From assembly GCF_017302985.1 (NCBI RefSeq), contig NZ_JAFIMU010000012.1, positions 124,001 through 188,000 of the forward strand: a DNA stretch of 64,000 nucleotides, written 5' to 3'. This stretch comes from Corallococcus macrosporus. Its GTDB lineage: Bacteria > Myxococcota > Myxococcia > Myxococcales > Myxococcaceae. The notes beneath the pieces are model-generated. The model was not told where the DNA came from. It saw only the letters and a program-made list of their open reading frames with translations, and did not search any database. Shown piece by piece: positions 18,658 to 27,578 of this stretch (position 1 is its first letter; each line of letters opens with the position of its first letter). The position numbers were made by a program, and so were the translations under genes.

Positions 18658-19644
18658 TCACGCCTGCGGGCCGGTGGCGGCCTCTTGCGCGTGCGCGCGC
18701 TCCAGCGCCTCCACCACCCAGGGCCAGCCCACCAGGATGTTGCCCGGCGAGCGCAGGCACGCGTCCGCCACCGCCAGCACCTCCGCCGGACGCGAGCGCA
18801 CGGCCAGCGCCAGGTGCCGGCCCAGGAACGGGTGCGGCAGGTAGCTCAGGTTGTGGTGACGCACCGGCACCCAGCGCAGCGTGGGCTTCCCGGTGAAGCG
18901 CTCCACCGCGTACGCCACCGCCTGCGCCAGCACCTCCAGCGCGTAGAACGGCAGCCGGAACGCGCACATCAGGAAGGCCACCAGCGCGCTGGCCGCCACC
19001 GCGCCCGCGAAGGACACCGACGAGGCGCTGCTCCACACCAGCATGGGCACGAGGCTCATCGCGATGGCCGCCACCTGCACGTTGCGCACGGACGGACCGC
19101 GCCCGCTCGCGAGGCCGCCGATGCTCCCCGCGGACAGGCCGGACACGATGCCCAGGCACAGCCCCACCGTCACCGCCGCCGCGCCCCCGGACTCCGGACC
19201 GAACGCGCCGCCCGCCGTGGCGTGCAGTCCCGCCAGCATCGACACGCTCGCCAGCGAGCCCAGCAGCACCCCCGACGCGAGCCCCGATATCAGCGCCACC
19301 ACCAGCCCCACCGCGGTGCACAGCGCCGCGGAGACCAGGTACACGCCGCGCATCGGCACGCCCGCGAGCCGCAGCCCCAGCCCCACGAGCACCGTCAGGC
19401 TCGGCGACAGCACGACGAGCAGGAGCAGCATGCGCGACACGAAGGCCCCCGCGGCGCGGCCTCCTTCGGCCTGCTCCCGCCACAACTGCCCGATGCGGCC
19501 CGCGGGTGAGCGGATGCCCGCCTCGCGCAGCCGGTAGTGCAGATCAATGGGCCGAAACACCAGGAGGCCGAGCAGCGCGAGCGCGCCCGGAACCCGCTCC
19601 GGTGAGTCAACGACAGGCTTCGCGGATGGGTCGCCGTCGGCCAA
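18658..19644 (-). CDS. Polytopic membrane protein of unknown function
   Basis: This 328-residue protein has about six to eight hydrophobic segments between residues 20 and 235 (for example MLLLLVVLSPSLTVLVGLGL, GVYLVSAALCTAVGLVVALISG, AVAASALVAFLMCAF). The C-terminus is cytosolic and leucine/arginine-rich (HHNLSYLPHPFLGRHLALA). The protein begins with an unusual TTG (19644) behind a GGGGGAAG stretch. It may belong to an uncharacterised myxobacterial family. Confidence 0.6.
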   Translation of the reverse strand: MADGDPSAKPVVDSPERVPGALALLGLLVFRPIDLHYRLREAGIRSPAGRIGQLWREQAEGGRAAGAFVSRMLLLLVVLSPSLTVLVGLGLRLAGVPMRGVYLVSAALCTAVGLVVALISGLASGVLLGSLASVSMLAGLHATAGGAFGPESGGAAAVTVGLCLGIVSGLSAGSIGGLASGRGPSVRNVQVAAIAMSLVPMLVWSSASSVSFAGAVAASALVAFLMCAFRLPFYALEVLAQAVAYAVERFTGKPTLRWVPVRHHNLSYLPHPFLGRHLALAVRSRPAEVLAVADACLRSPGNILVGWPWVVEALERAHAQEAATGPQA

Positions 19645-19667
19645 GACTTCCCCCTCTGGAAAGGATT

Positions 19668-20288
19668 TCAGGACTCCAGACTACCCTTGCCTTGCCTCAG
19701 GATTTCAAGCGTATCGCCTATCAGTGAAACCACCGTGGACGGCTCGTTCAACGTCACGCCACCGTCAAGAATCAGGTCCAGTCCATGCCCCAGCGCCGTC
19801 TTGATATCCCGTGCGTCCGAGAGGACCGTACCGTCGGTATGGGTCGCGGAGGTGGTGATGAGCGGGCGGCCGAGCGCTTTCGCCAGCTCCCTCGGCAGGG
19901 CGGCGTCCGGCACGCGCAGGCCCACCTGCTTCTGCTTCGTCATCATCACCTCCGGCACCAGGCGCGTGGCCTCCAGGATGAAGGTGAAGGCGCCGGGAGT
20001 GAGCCCCTTCATGGCGCGGTAGGCGAAGTTGCTCACGTGCGCGTAACGCGCCACGTCCGACAGGTCCGGGCACAGCAGTGACAGGGGCTTCTTCTTGTCG
20101 CGGCCCTTGAGCTGGTACAGCCGCTCAATCGCTTTCTTGGAATTCAAATCACAGCCGAGCCCGTAGTACGTGTCCGTCGGGTAGGCGATGACGCCGCCCT
20201 TCTCCAGCACCTCCACCGCCCGTGCGACCTGGCGGGGCGAGGGATGATCCACGTCCACCTCGAGGATAGGAGCGGCGGCGGCGGGCAT
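19668..20288 (-). CDS. tsaC: Threonylcarbamoyl-AMP synthase (Sua5/YciO/YrdC)
   Basis: This 206-residue enzyme makes threonylcarbamoyl-AMP for the universal t6A tRNA modification. The YrdC core is clear: GGVIAYPTDTYYGLGCDLNSK, KGRDKKKPLSLLC, LRVPDAALPRELAKALGRPLITTSA and the closing GGVTLNEPSTVVSL. YciO-type proteins look similar and may act differently. I choose ATG 20288 (MPAAAAPILEVDV), which clears the antiporter gene 49 bp upstream; the frame runs on to 20378 within that gene. Confidence 0.88.
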   Translation of the reverse strand: MPAAAAPILEVDVDHPSPRQVARAVEVLEKGGVIAYPTDTYYGLGCDLNSKKAIERLYQLKGRDKKKPLSLLCPDLSDVARYAHVSNFAYRAMKGLTPGAFTFILEATRLVPEVMMTKQKQVGLRVPDAALPRELAKALGRPLITTSATHTDGTVLSDARDIKTALGHGLDLILDGGVTLNEPSTVVSLIGDTLEILRQGKGSLES

Positions 20289-20337
20289 GACGGGGAGCTC
20301 CTGGGGAGAGGCCACCCCGTGAGGGGTGTTGCCCCCA

Positions 20338-21636
20338 CTATGCGCCGCCGCCCGCCTCTTCCGCACGGATTTCGCCACTGCCCAGCAGGGCGCGGCGCGT
20401 GAGCACCGGGCCCACCAGTTCGTGCGCGGTGATCATCGCGACGATGAGCACCTCCACCTGCGGACCGAAGGACGGGAACGTGCGCGACACCAGCGCCGCC
20501 AGGCCGAACGTCACGCCCGCCTGCGAGATGAGGCCCATCCACAGGTAGCGCTTGAGGCGCGGATCCTCCGCGGGCGCGAACCTGCGGCACGCGCCCCAGA
20601 TGGCCAGGCCGCGCAGCGCCACGAGCAGCAGCGCGGCCGGCCCCACCGTCACCAGCGCGTCCAGCTTCAGCCCCGCCCCCGCCGCGGCGAAGAAGAGCGC
20701 GAACACGGGCAGGCCCGCCTGGTTGATGGCCTGGTGGATGCGGCGGCCCTCGCGCTCGTCCAGGTTGGCGATGAGCGCCCCGGCCGCCAGCGACACCAGG
20801 AGCGGCGACAGGTGCAGCCGCGCCCCGCCCTCGGCCGCCGCGAAGGACAGGCCCACGAGGAACAGCGGCAGCTCGCGGTTGACGCCCCGCATGTACAGGA
20901 GCATCGCCAGCGCCAGCAGGCAGCCCACCGCCACGGAGCCGAACAGCTCCCACCCCACCCCGCCCACCAGCGCGGGCACGTCCAGCCCGTTGCCGAACGT
21001 CGCGCGGGTGATGCCCGCCGCCAGGCCGAAGGCCACCATCACGAACAGGTCCCCGATGATGACCAGCGCCATCAGGAACTCCGTGAACGGACCGCGCGCG
21101 GACGTCTCCTGCACGATGGCGATGGTCACCGTCGGGGAGAACGACACCACCACCGTGGACAACAGCGCGCTCACCGCCAGCGCCTGCGGCACCGTCATGG
21201 GGGTGAGGAACGGCAGCACGGGCTTGAGCGCGAACGTGGCCGCGAAGCACACCGCGAACGTCACCCCGCACACCGCCGCGCAGAGCAGCGCCACGCGCGC
21301 GCCCACCCGGCGGATGAGCCCCAGGTGCAGCTCCGTCCCCGCCACGAGCGCGATGAGGCTCACCGCCAGCCCCTTCACCAGCTCCAGCCCCTTCACGCCC
21401 GCGTTGGGGATGAAGCCCAGCGCGTAGGGCCCCACCGCCACGCCCACCAGCAGGTAGCCGGTGAGGCGCGGGAGGCCCAGGCCCTTGGCCACCTTGCCCG
21501 CGAACAGGCCGCACAACAGCAGCGCGCCCGCCGCCAGCAGCACCGGGGTGCCCGCGTCCGCGCGCACCACCTGGGCCTGGGTGATGGCCGCGAGCAGCGC
21601 CATGAGCAGCAGCAACCGGAAGACGGACCCCTTCAC
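20338..21636 (-). CDS. CPA2-type cation/proton antiporter subunit
   Basis: This 432-residue membrane protein has about twelve helices of the Kef/Nha type. It shows GLPRLTGYLLVGVAVGPYALGF near the start, SFSPTVTIAIVQE in the middle, where the family has its discontinuous helix, and GLISQAGVTFGLAAL near the end. It should exchange Na+ or K+ for H+. The start is GTG and overlaps the preceding antiporter stop as GTGA. No TrkA-like RCK domain is present. Confidence 0.82.
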   Translation of the reverse strand: MKGSVFRLLLLMALLAAITQAQVVRADAGTPVLLAAGALLLCGLFAGKVAKGLGLPRLTGYLLVGVAVGPYALGFIPNAGVKGLELVKGLAVSLIALVAGTELHLGLIRRVGARVALLCAAVCGVTFAVCFAATFALKPVLPFLTPMTVPQALAVSALLSTVVVSFSPTVTIAIVQETSARGPFTEFLMALVIIGDLFVMVAFGLAAGITRATFGNGLDVPALVGGVGWELFGSVAVGCLLALAMLLYMRGVNRELPLFLVGLSFAAAEGGARLHLSPLLVSLAAGALIANLDEREGRRIHQAINQAGLPVFALFFAAAGAGLKLDALVTVGPAALLLVALRGLAIWGACRRFAPAEDPRLKRYLWMGLISQAGVTFGLAALVSRTFPSFGPQVEVLIVAMITAHELVGPVLTRRALLGSGEIRAEEAGGGA

Positions 21637-22868
21637 GCGGCCACCCCGGCGTCACCCGCGGAGGGCGTGTCCGTCGTGGACGTGGGTGGTGGCTCCGCGG
21701 CCAGCACATGCCGGAAGGCCCCGTGCGCGAGCATCTCGTTGACGACCGCGCCCACCGCCACCACGTCCAGCACCCGCTGCGACAGCGAGCCCGGCACCAG
21801 CAGCACGTACTCCGCCACCAGGCACAGCGCCAGGCCGCCCTGGGAGATGAGCGCGTAGCCAAAGCGCGGCGGCAGGTCCAACACGCCCTGCGTGAGCCGC
21901 TGCGCGAACGTGCCGCCCAGCACCTTGCCCAGGAAGCGCAGCCCCACGAACGCGGGCAGCAGCGCCCACGCGGACAGGTCGCGCGCGTGGATCTGACTGC
22001 CCACCAGGAACACCAGCACCAGGTACGTGGGCCGCTCCACGCGCCCCAGCGCCCGCGCCACCCGCTCCGCCGTGCGCCCGCCCATGAGCGCCAAGGTCGC
22101 GCCGCACGCCACGCCAGCCAGCAGCGACGACAGCCGCAGGTACGCCGCCGCGCCGCCCACCAGCGCCACCATGCCCAGCGTCACCGTGGTCTGCTCCGCC
22201 GGGTCCTTCAGCGCGTGCGTGAGGAACGCGAGCAGCGCGCCGCAGAGCACGCCCAGGAGCAGCGCCAGCCCCAGCAGGCCCAGCCCTTCCGCCACGTTGC
22301 CGGTGGCGCCCAGCACCAGCCCCAGCGCGAGCACGCCCAGGCCCACCGCGTCGTCCATCATCGTGAGCAGCGCGACACCCAGGCCGCGCGCGCGCTCCAG
22401 CCGCCCGTTGCGGTAGCCCAGCACCGCGAAGTGGCCGGAGGACAGGCTCGCCGCCGCGCCCAGGAGCGCCGCCGCGCCCACCGCCACCAGGGGCCTGAGG
22501 CCCATGGACAACAGCAGCGGGACGGACAGCGGGAGGGCGACGAAGAGGAAAGCGGTGCCCGCGTGCGCGACCGCCGCCGCGTAGACGGGCCGGGGGAGCA
22601 GCCGCAACAGGCGCGGCTCCAGGTTGAGCCCCAGGAGCACGCCGCCCGTCCCCAGCCCCAGCGCCACCAGCGGGCGGAGCGATTCCAGGTTGCGCGTCGT
22701 GAGCACGCCCAGCACGGACGGGCCGAGCAGGGCTCCGAAGATGAGGAACAACAGCCCGCTGGCCGCCAGCTGCGCCAGCGCCGGGAAGCGGCCCGGAGCC
22801 AGGAGCGACCGGCTGGACGCGAGCAGCGACAACGCCGCGACGATGAGGAAGACGAGCAGCGCTTGCAC
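21633..22868 (-). CDS. CPA2-type cation/proton antiporter subunit (partner gene)
   Basis: This 411-residue membrane protein has the same architecture as the next gene: ASGLLFLIFGALLGPSVLGVL, ALLGAAASLSSGHFAVLGY, LTMMDDAVGLGVLALGL (an Asp pair in the middle) and YALISQGGLALCLVAEY near the end. It starts with GTG. Because the two genes overlap and resemble each other, they may form a heteromeric exchanger or be the two halves of a diverged duplication. A small PII-like gene lies 36 bp upstream. Confidence 0.8.
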   Translation of the reverse strand: MQALLVFLIVAALSLLASSRSLLAPGRFPALAQLAASGLLFLIFGALLGPSVLGVLTTRNLESLRPLVALGLGTGGVLLGLNLEPRLLRLLPRPVYAAAVAHAGTAFLFVALPLSVPLLLSMGLRPLVAVGAAALLGAAASLSSGHFAVLGYRNGRLERARGLGVALLTMMDDAVGLGVLALGLVLGATGNVAEGLGLLGLALLLGVLCGALLAFLTHALKDPAEQTTVTLGMVALVGGAAAYLRLSSLLAGVACGATLALMGGRTAERVARALGRVERPTYLVLVFLVGSQIHARDLSAWALLPAFVGLRFLGKVLGGTFAQRLTQGVLDLPPRFGYALISQGGLALCLVAEYVLLVPGSLSQRVLDVVAVGAVVNEMLAHGAFRHVLAAEPPPTSTTDTPSAGDAGVAA

Positions 22869-22904
22869 GCGGACGTGCTTACACCCGTGCGCCCCCGCGC
22901 GTCA

Positions 22905-23240
22905 TCAACGCCGGTGCGTGGGCGCCGCCATCACCGGCAGGGCCACCAGGCGGCCCATGGGCGGGTCGTCCGCATCCATCTCCAGTTGCACGCGCTGGAG
23001 CATGCGATCCATCTCCTCCTGCGGCAGGGCAGGCAGCACGCTCACGAGCACGACGCGGTCTTCATCCGCGCCCAGGGCGAGACTGCGCAGACCGGCGAAC
23101 ACCGGCACCTCCGCGGACAGGGCCGCGGCGGCGCTGCGCGCCCGGATGACCAGCGGTTCCGGGATGCCAAACTCCCGGAGCCGGCGGATCGCCCGCTCGG
23201 TCGTCTCCACCTGCTCGAGGAACGTGATGACCAGGTACAC
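22905..23240 (-). CDS. Small PII-like protein beside antiporters
   Basis: This 111-residue protein opens like a ferredoxin-fold signalling protein, with YLVITFLEQVETTERAIRRLREFGIPEPLVI followed in words by an Ala-rich helix and the strand RVVLVSVLPALPQEEMDRMLQRVQ. PII and PII-like proteins often sit beside transporters and gate them. It is the first gene of the antiporter operon and starts with GTG. The fold assignment is a pattern guess, without the PII T-loop signature. Confidence 0.5.
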   Translation of the reverse strand: MYLVITFLEQVETTERAIRRLREFGIPEPLVIRARSAAAALSAEVPVFAGLRSLALGADEDRVVLVSVLPALPQEEMDRMLQRVQLEMDADDPPMGRLVALPVMAAPTHRR

Positions 23241-23279
23241 GCGGCCGTCATACCGGAAGACCGCGCATCCTGTCCCCCG

Positions 23280-23729
23280 TTACTCGTTGCCACCCGGCTG
23301 AGCGGGCTCTTCCGGCGTGGCGGCGGGCGCTGAAGTGCCCTCGGACGCGGGAGCGGTCCCCCCGGCCTGGGCATCCATGGCGGCGCGAGCGGCGCGCTTG
23401 CCCTCTTCAATCAGCTTCTTGACCTTCTGCCCGCCCTTGCGGCCGATCTCCTCGTAGAAGTTCGGACCGCGGGTGGCCTTGACGCGGTCGCCACCCTTCT
23501 TGCCGATCTCCTCGTAGAACTTGGCGCCGCGCTCGGCCTTCACGGTCTCGCCGCCCTTGCGGCCGATCTCCTCGTAGAAGGAGCGACCGCGCTCGGCCTT
23601 CACCGTGGCGCCGCCCTTGCGGCCGATGGTCTCGTAGAACTCGCGACCGCGCTCGTTGCGGACCGTCTCGCCGCCCTTACGCCCCGCCTCGGCCACCGTC
23701 ATGCTGCCCTTGTTGTCCTTGTCCGACAT
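23280..23729 (-). CDS. KGG-repeat hydrophilic stress protein
   Basis: This 149-residue protein has five 20-residue KGG units (GRKGGETVRNERGREFYETI and variants), the repeat found in GsiB-like and other general-stress proteins. A Lys/Glu linker and an Ala/Pro tail follow. Such hydrophilins are thought to protect cells in desiccation or heat. Four units are nearly identical, with period 60 bp in DNA. GGAG lies eight bases before ATG 23729. The function is inferred from the repeat only. Confidence 0.82.
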   Translation of the reverse strand: MSDKDNKGSMTVAEAGRKGGETVRNERGREFYETIGRKGGATVKAERGRSFYEEIGRKGGETVKAERGAKFYEEIGKKGGDRVKATRGPNFYEEIGRKGGQKVKKLIEEGKRAARAAMDAQAGGTAPASEGTSAPAATPEEPAQPGGNE

Positions 23730-24031
23730 GTCCGTGTCTCCTCTCATGACTGCCCAACCCCGTCCGCGCCTTGGTGTCCCTTGCCTGAAACCTTGGGACG
23801 GAAGCGCCCCGATGCAAGCAAGCTCCGTACACCGCCAGCCGTTCTCCCCTGACATTGCATGCATAATCCCCAAGGATTTCGCGCGCTTGTCAGGGCCGCT
23901 GGGCATCCGGACGGGACGGGTGATTGCCCGGCAGGACGCTCTCGTTGTTCACAACAATTCAGGTCACGTTGCCGATTCCCTGCTCGGTTCCCACCTTGTG
24001 CGCAACGCCTGACACAAGGGTTTCGCGGGCG
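23730..24031. other. Divergent gap between KGG gene and VTT gene
   Basis: The region has no convincing coding signal. It holds an 8-base palindrome TGCATGCA (23856-23863) and a short inverted repeat TTGTT-CAC-AACAA (23945-23957) that could be regulatory. Promoters for both divergent genes must lie here, but I cannot place them. Confidence 0.4.
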
Positions 24032-24787
24032 ATGGGGGAGGTTTGCTTGGCGAGCAGCAGCGGTCTGAAGACCTGGTTGCGGATCCTCGCGCCCATGGTC
24101 GTTTCCATTGGCGGTCTGGTGATGCTCCGGCTGTTGGGCCCGGACTTCATCGATCAGCGCACCATCCGGGAGCTGCTGCTCCCCTTGGGCGACTACGCCC
24201 CCCTTGCCTACGTGGCCTTCCTGGCCGTGCGGCCCCTGACGCTGTTGCCGGGTCAGGTGCTCACCGCGGTGGGAGGGATGATGTTCGGAACCCTCGCCGC
24301 GACCCTCTATTCACTAACGGGCAGCTTCCTGTCCGCCACCCTGCTCTACTTCGTTGCCCGCAAGCTGGGCACGCGGCCGATGCAGCGTCTGTGCGGCAGC
24401 AAGTACCCGGCGATCGCCAAGGCGGCGCGGCGGCACGACTTCCAGTTCACGTTCCTGGCGTGCCTCAACCCGCTGTGCCCCACGGACATCATGCTGATCG
24501 CCGGCGCGGCGTCTGGCGCGCGCTTCTGGCCGTCCGTGCTGGGCGTGGTGCTGGGCACCATCCCGGGAACCTTCCTGACCGCGCAGTTTGGCAGTGGCCT
24601 CGCGCAGGGCCGCACGGTGATGACCGCCGTGTCCGCGGTGGGCATGGTGGTGTCGCTGGTGCTGGGCGTCATCTTCGGCCGCCGGTTCTACAAGGAGGTC
24701 AACGAGGCGTCAGCGGAGGCCCCCGCGCCCGAGGCGGAGCCCACGCGCGGTCTGCCCGCCACGAAGGTCCCGCTCACCACGCCGTGA
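24032..24787 (+). CDS. TVP38/TMEM64-family (VTT domain) membrane protein
   Basis: The 251-residue protein carries a VTT (SNARE-associated, DedA-like) domain: PLAYVAFLAVRPLTLLPGQVLTAVGG, GTLAATLYSLTGSFLSATLLYFVARKLG in words through residue 115, then FTFLACLNPLCPTDIMLIAGAAS and GTIPGTF. These proteins sit in the inner membrane and may handle lipids or membrane integrity. I use ATG 24032 (MGEVCLA); an in-frame start at 23924 would add 36 unlikely residues. The end overlaps the facing lysR by 14 bp. Confidence 0.8.
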   Translation: MGEVCLASSSGLKTWLRILAPMVVSIGGLVMLRLLGPDFIDQRTIRELLLPLGDYAPLAYVAFLAVRPLTLLPGQVLTAVGGMMFGTLAATLYSLTGSFLSATLLYFVARKLGTRPMQRLCGSKYPAIAKAARRHDFQFTFLACLNPLCPTDIMLIAGAASGARFWPSVLGVVLGTIPGTFLTAQFGSGLAQGRTVMTAVSAVGMVVSLVLGVIFGRRFYKEVNEASAEAPAPEAEPTRGLPATKVPLTTP

Positions 24788-25676
24788 CGGCGCGCAGCTC
24801 CTCCACCAGGTGCTGGAGGAGCGCGCGGACGCGGGGCACGGACTGGCGCCCTGGCAGGCACAAGGCATGGACCGGCGGCCCTTCCGCCGCGTACTCCGCC
24901 AGCACCTCCACCAGGGCGCCCTCGCGCAGCCGGGCGTCGCTCATGAAGTCCAGCACCTGGCACAGCCCCGCTCCGGCGGCGGCCAGGTCCAGCAGCGCCG
25001 GGCCGTGATCCACGTCGATGGCCGCGCGCGTGCGCACCACCGTGGCGGGGCCACCGGGTGACTCCCGGAAGTGCCACTCGCGGGTGAGGCCGCGCGGATC
25101 CACGAACTTCAGGCACGCGTGGCGCTCCAGGCGCGACGGATGCTCGGGCGTCCCGTGCCGGGCCAGGTAGGCCGGCGACGCGAGCGTCATCCAGCGCGTG
25201 GAGAACAGCCGCCGCGCCACCAGGCTGGAGTCCTCCAAACCGCCCAGCCGGATGGCCACGTCGACCTGATCCTCCACCAGCTTGCTCAGCCGGTCGCTCA
25301 TGCGCACGTGCAGCGTGAGTTGTGGGTGCCGCGCCTGGAGTCGCGCCAGCCGGGGCAGGAGCACGGGGCCCAGGATGAACGGCAGCGACACCGTGAGCGG
25401 TCCCCTGGGCGCGCGGTGCGCCTGGGCCACCGTCTCGCGCGCGGCGCGGATCTGCGCCACGGCCTCGCGCGCCCGCTCCAGGAAGGCGGTGCCCTCGGAC
25501 GTGAGGGCCACCTGACGGCTGGTGCGCTCCAGGAGCCTCGCGCCCAGCTCCTCCTCCAGCTTCCGCACCGCCTTGCTCACCGCCGCCACGGTGACGCCCA
25601 GCCGCTCCGCCGCCTTGCGGAAGCTCCGCTCCTCCGCCACGTGGAGGAAGGGCAACACGCCCGTGAACAGGTCCAT
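24774..25676 (-). CDS. LysR-family regulator (second)
   Basis: This 300-residue protein has the LysR helix-turn-helix (VAEERSFRKAAERLGVTVAAVSKAVRKLEEELG, residues 13-45) and a substrate-binding domain with PLTVSLPFILGPVLLPRLARL and VDVAIRLGGLEDSSLVARRL. It diverges from the reductase gene at 25780. The gap between contains strongly LysR-like operators, so it probably controls that gene and itself. Confidence 0.9.
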   Translation of the reverse strand: MDLFTGVLPFLHVAEERSFRKAAERLGVTVAAVSKAVRKLEEELGARLLERTSRQVALTSEGTAFLERAREAVAQIRAARETVAQAHRAPRGPLTVSLPFILGPVLLPRLARLQARHPQLTLHVRMSDRLSKLVEDQVDVAIRLGGLEDSSLVARRLFSTRWMTLASPAYLARHGTPEHPSRLERHACLKFVDPRGLTREWHFRESPGGPATVVRTRAAIDVDHGPALLDLAAAGAGLCQVLDFMSDARLREGALVEVLAEYAAEGPPVHALCLPGRQSVPRVRALLQHLVEELRAVTAW

Positions 25677-25687
25677 GGCGCAGCATT

Positions 25688-25760
25688 GTCAACCCAGGGT
25701 TGACGATGGTTCAACCCGGACGTGCTGCCTGCCCATCCGGTTGACGATTAGGGTTCACCC
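25688..25760. promoter_or_regulatory. LysR operator cluster in divergent gap
   Basis: 25688-25704 is a perfect palindrome, GTCAACCC-A-GGGTTGAC. It runs into TTGACGATGGTTCAA (TGA-N7-TCA, a T-N11-A LysR box) and a related copy GGTTGACGATTAGGGTTCA lies at 25739-25757. Both are centred between lysR and the reductase gene. The reading as LysR sites is inferred from layout and pattern. Confidence 0.55.
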
Positions 25761-25779
25761 CACACGAAAGGGAGTCCTC

Positions 25780-26430
25780 ATGAAGATCGCGATCCTGGGC
25801 ACGGGCATGGTGGGTGAGACGCTGGGCGGCAAGCTGGTGGCGCTGGGCCACGAGGTGCGCATGGGCTCGCGCACGCCGGACAACGCGAAGGCCGCCGCGT
25901 GGGTGAAGAAGGCCGGGGGCAAGGCGTCGCAGGGCACGTTCCGGGACGCCGCGCAGTTCGCGGAGCTGCTCTTCAACTGCACGCTGGGCAACGCGTCGCT
26001 GGAGGTCCTGAAGTCCGCGGGCGAGGACGCCCTGCGCGGCAAGGTGCTGGTGGATGTCTCCAACCCGCTCGACTTCACCCGGGGGATGCCGCCGGTGCTC
26101 TCCACGCCCCCGGATGACTCGCTGGGTGAACAGCTCCAGCGCGCCTTCCCGTCGCTCAAGGTGGTGAAGACGCTCAACACGATGAACTGCGAGGTGATGG
26201 TGGAGCCCTCGCGCGTGCCCGGGGACCACGACGTCTTCGTGTCCGGCAACGACGTGGACGCCAAGGCCCGCGTGAAGCAGCTCCTCACGGAGGGCTTCGG
26301 CTGGAAGCACGTCATCGACCTGGGGGACATCACCACGGCGCGCGGCACCGAGGCCTTCCTCCCCCTCTGGCTGCGCCTGTGGGGCACCCTGCGCACCGGT
26401 GACTTCAACATCCACGTCGTGAAGCGCTGA
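25780..26430 (+). CDS. NADPH-dependent reductase (F420/dinucleotide-binding type)
   Basis: This 216-residue protein begins with the Rossmann motif MKIAILGTGMVGETLGGKL, residues 1-19, then GHEVRMGSRTPDNA, where the Arg would bind NADP phosphate. The later stretch VLVDVSNPLDF and TLNTMNCEVM resemble NADPH:F420 oxidoreductases and related STEAP-like reductases. The true electron partner is unknown. GGGAG precedes ATG 25780. The divergent LysR regulator suggests induction by a metabolite or oxidant. Confidence 0.8.
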   Translation: MKIAILGTGMVGETLGGKLVALGHEVRMGSRTPDNAKAAAWVKKAGGKASQGTFRDAAQFAELLFNCTLGNASLEVLKSAGEDALRGKVLVDVSNPLDFTRGMPPVLSTPPDDSLGEQLQRAFPSLKVVKTLNTMNCEVMVEPSRVPGDHDVFVSGNDVDAKARVKQLLTEGFGWKHVIDLGDITTARGTEAFLPLWLRLWGTLRTGDFNIHVVKR

Positions 26431-26517
26431 GAGTCCATGACGCGGGGGGACGCAACTTCCGGGGCCGGATGCGGATAACCTACCCAGACCCACTTCCCCC
26501 GGTGGTTGGAGGTTCTC

Positions 26518-27534
26518 GTGAGCACGATCGACCGCACCCGTTCCCTCGCCGTGCCGTCCACCGCCTCGAAGCCGGCCGCGGAGCCGCTGGCGAAGAAGCC
26601 GGCGCCGCACCCGCCCGCGTTCCAGAAGTCCTCCTTCGAGCAGGCCGCGCCCGCGCGGAAGAACACGCTGCTGGGCGGCCTCATCGACGCGGCGGTGGGC
26701 GGCATCAAGGACATCCCCCGCTTCGTGGAGATGGGCGCGAACGTCTTCAACGCCACCACGGTGCGCGAGATCACCAGCCTGTTCGGCGGCGCGAAGCCGG
26801 ACCGCGCGCAGGACGGCATGTTCGTGGGCGCGGGCGGCAAGGTGCTCCCGGCGACGACGAAGCTGGGCGACGTGCCGGGCGTCACGCCGAAGAACAACGC
26901 GAACCCGGACAAGACGATCCTCTACGTCAACGGCATCATGACGCCGACGGCGGGCCAGTTGGGCGAGATGCAGGCGCTGGCGGACAGCTCCGGCGCGAAG
27001 GTGGTGGGCATCCACAACGCGACCGAGGGCCTGGTGAAGGACCTGGCCCAGTGCGTGACGGACAAGCTGGACAAGGGCAAGAACCCCGCCGTGGACACGC
27101 TGGCGGACACGCTCTACTCGGAGCTGAAGGCCGGCCGCGACGTGCACCTCGTGGGCTACAGCCAGGGCGGGCTCATCACGGCGCGCGCGCTGAACGACGT
27201 GGCGAAGCGGCTGCGCGTGGAAGACGGGCTGTCCCCCGCGCAGGTGGAGGCGAAGCTGAGCCACCTGCAGGTGGAGACCTTCGGCGCCGCGTCCACGAAG
27301 TACCCGGACGGCCCCCAGTACGTGCACTACGTCAACAACGCGGACCCGGTGCCCACGCTCACGGGCCTGGGCGGCGACGTGGATCCGCTGGCCTTCCTCA
27401 AGGACGCGGGCAAGGGCGCGGTGGTGCACCGCTTCACCGACGGCAACCTGAACCCCATCAGCAACCACATGCTGGACACGCTGTACCTGAAGCACCGCGT
27501 GGACTTCGACCAGGCCCGGCAGAACCACTTCTAG
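26518..27534 (+). CDS. Alpha/beta-hydrolase-like protein (lipase fold), no signal peptide
   Basis: This 338-residue protein starts with a low-complexity Ala/Lys/Pro region (residues 1-55). It then has a lipase-like core: TILYVNGIMTP, VVGIHNATEG, the nucleophile elbow VGYSQGG (GxSxG, Ser near 220) and YVNNADPVPTL as the acid. The catalytic His may be in SNHMLDTLY. The start is GTG with GGAGG five bases upstream; the frame extends four codons further to a TTG. Substrate and export route are unknown. Confidence 0.7.
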   Translation: MSTIDRTRSLAVPSTASKPAAEPLAKKPAPHPPAFQKSSFEQAAPARKNTLLGGLIDAAVGGIKDIPRFVEMGANVFNATTVREITSLFGGAKPDRAQDGMFVGAGGKVLPATTKLGDVPGVTPKNNANPDKTILYVNGIMTPTAGQLGEMQALADSSGAKVVGIHNATEGLVKDLAQCVTDKLDKGKNPAVDTLADTLYSELKAGRDVHLVGYSQGGLITARALNDVAKRLRVEDGLSPAQVEAKLSHLQVETFGAASTKYPDGPQYVHYVNNADPVPTLTGLGGDVDPLAFLKDAGKGAVVHRFTDGNLNPISNHMLDTLYLKHRVDFDQARQNHF

Positions 27535-27578
27535 TTCCAGGGTTGCATGAGCCGGGGCGCGGCTAGGATGCCGCGCCC

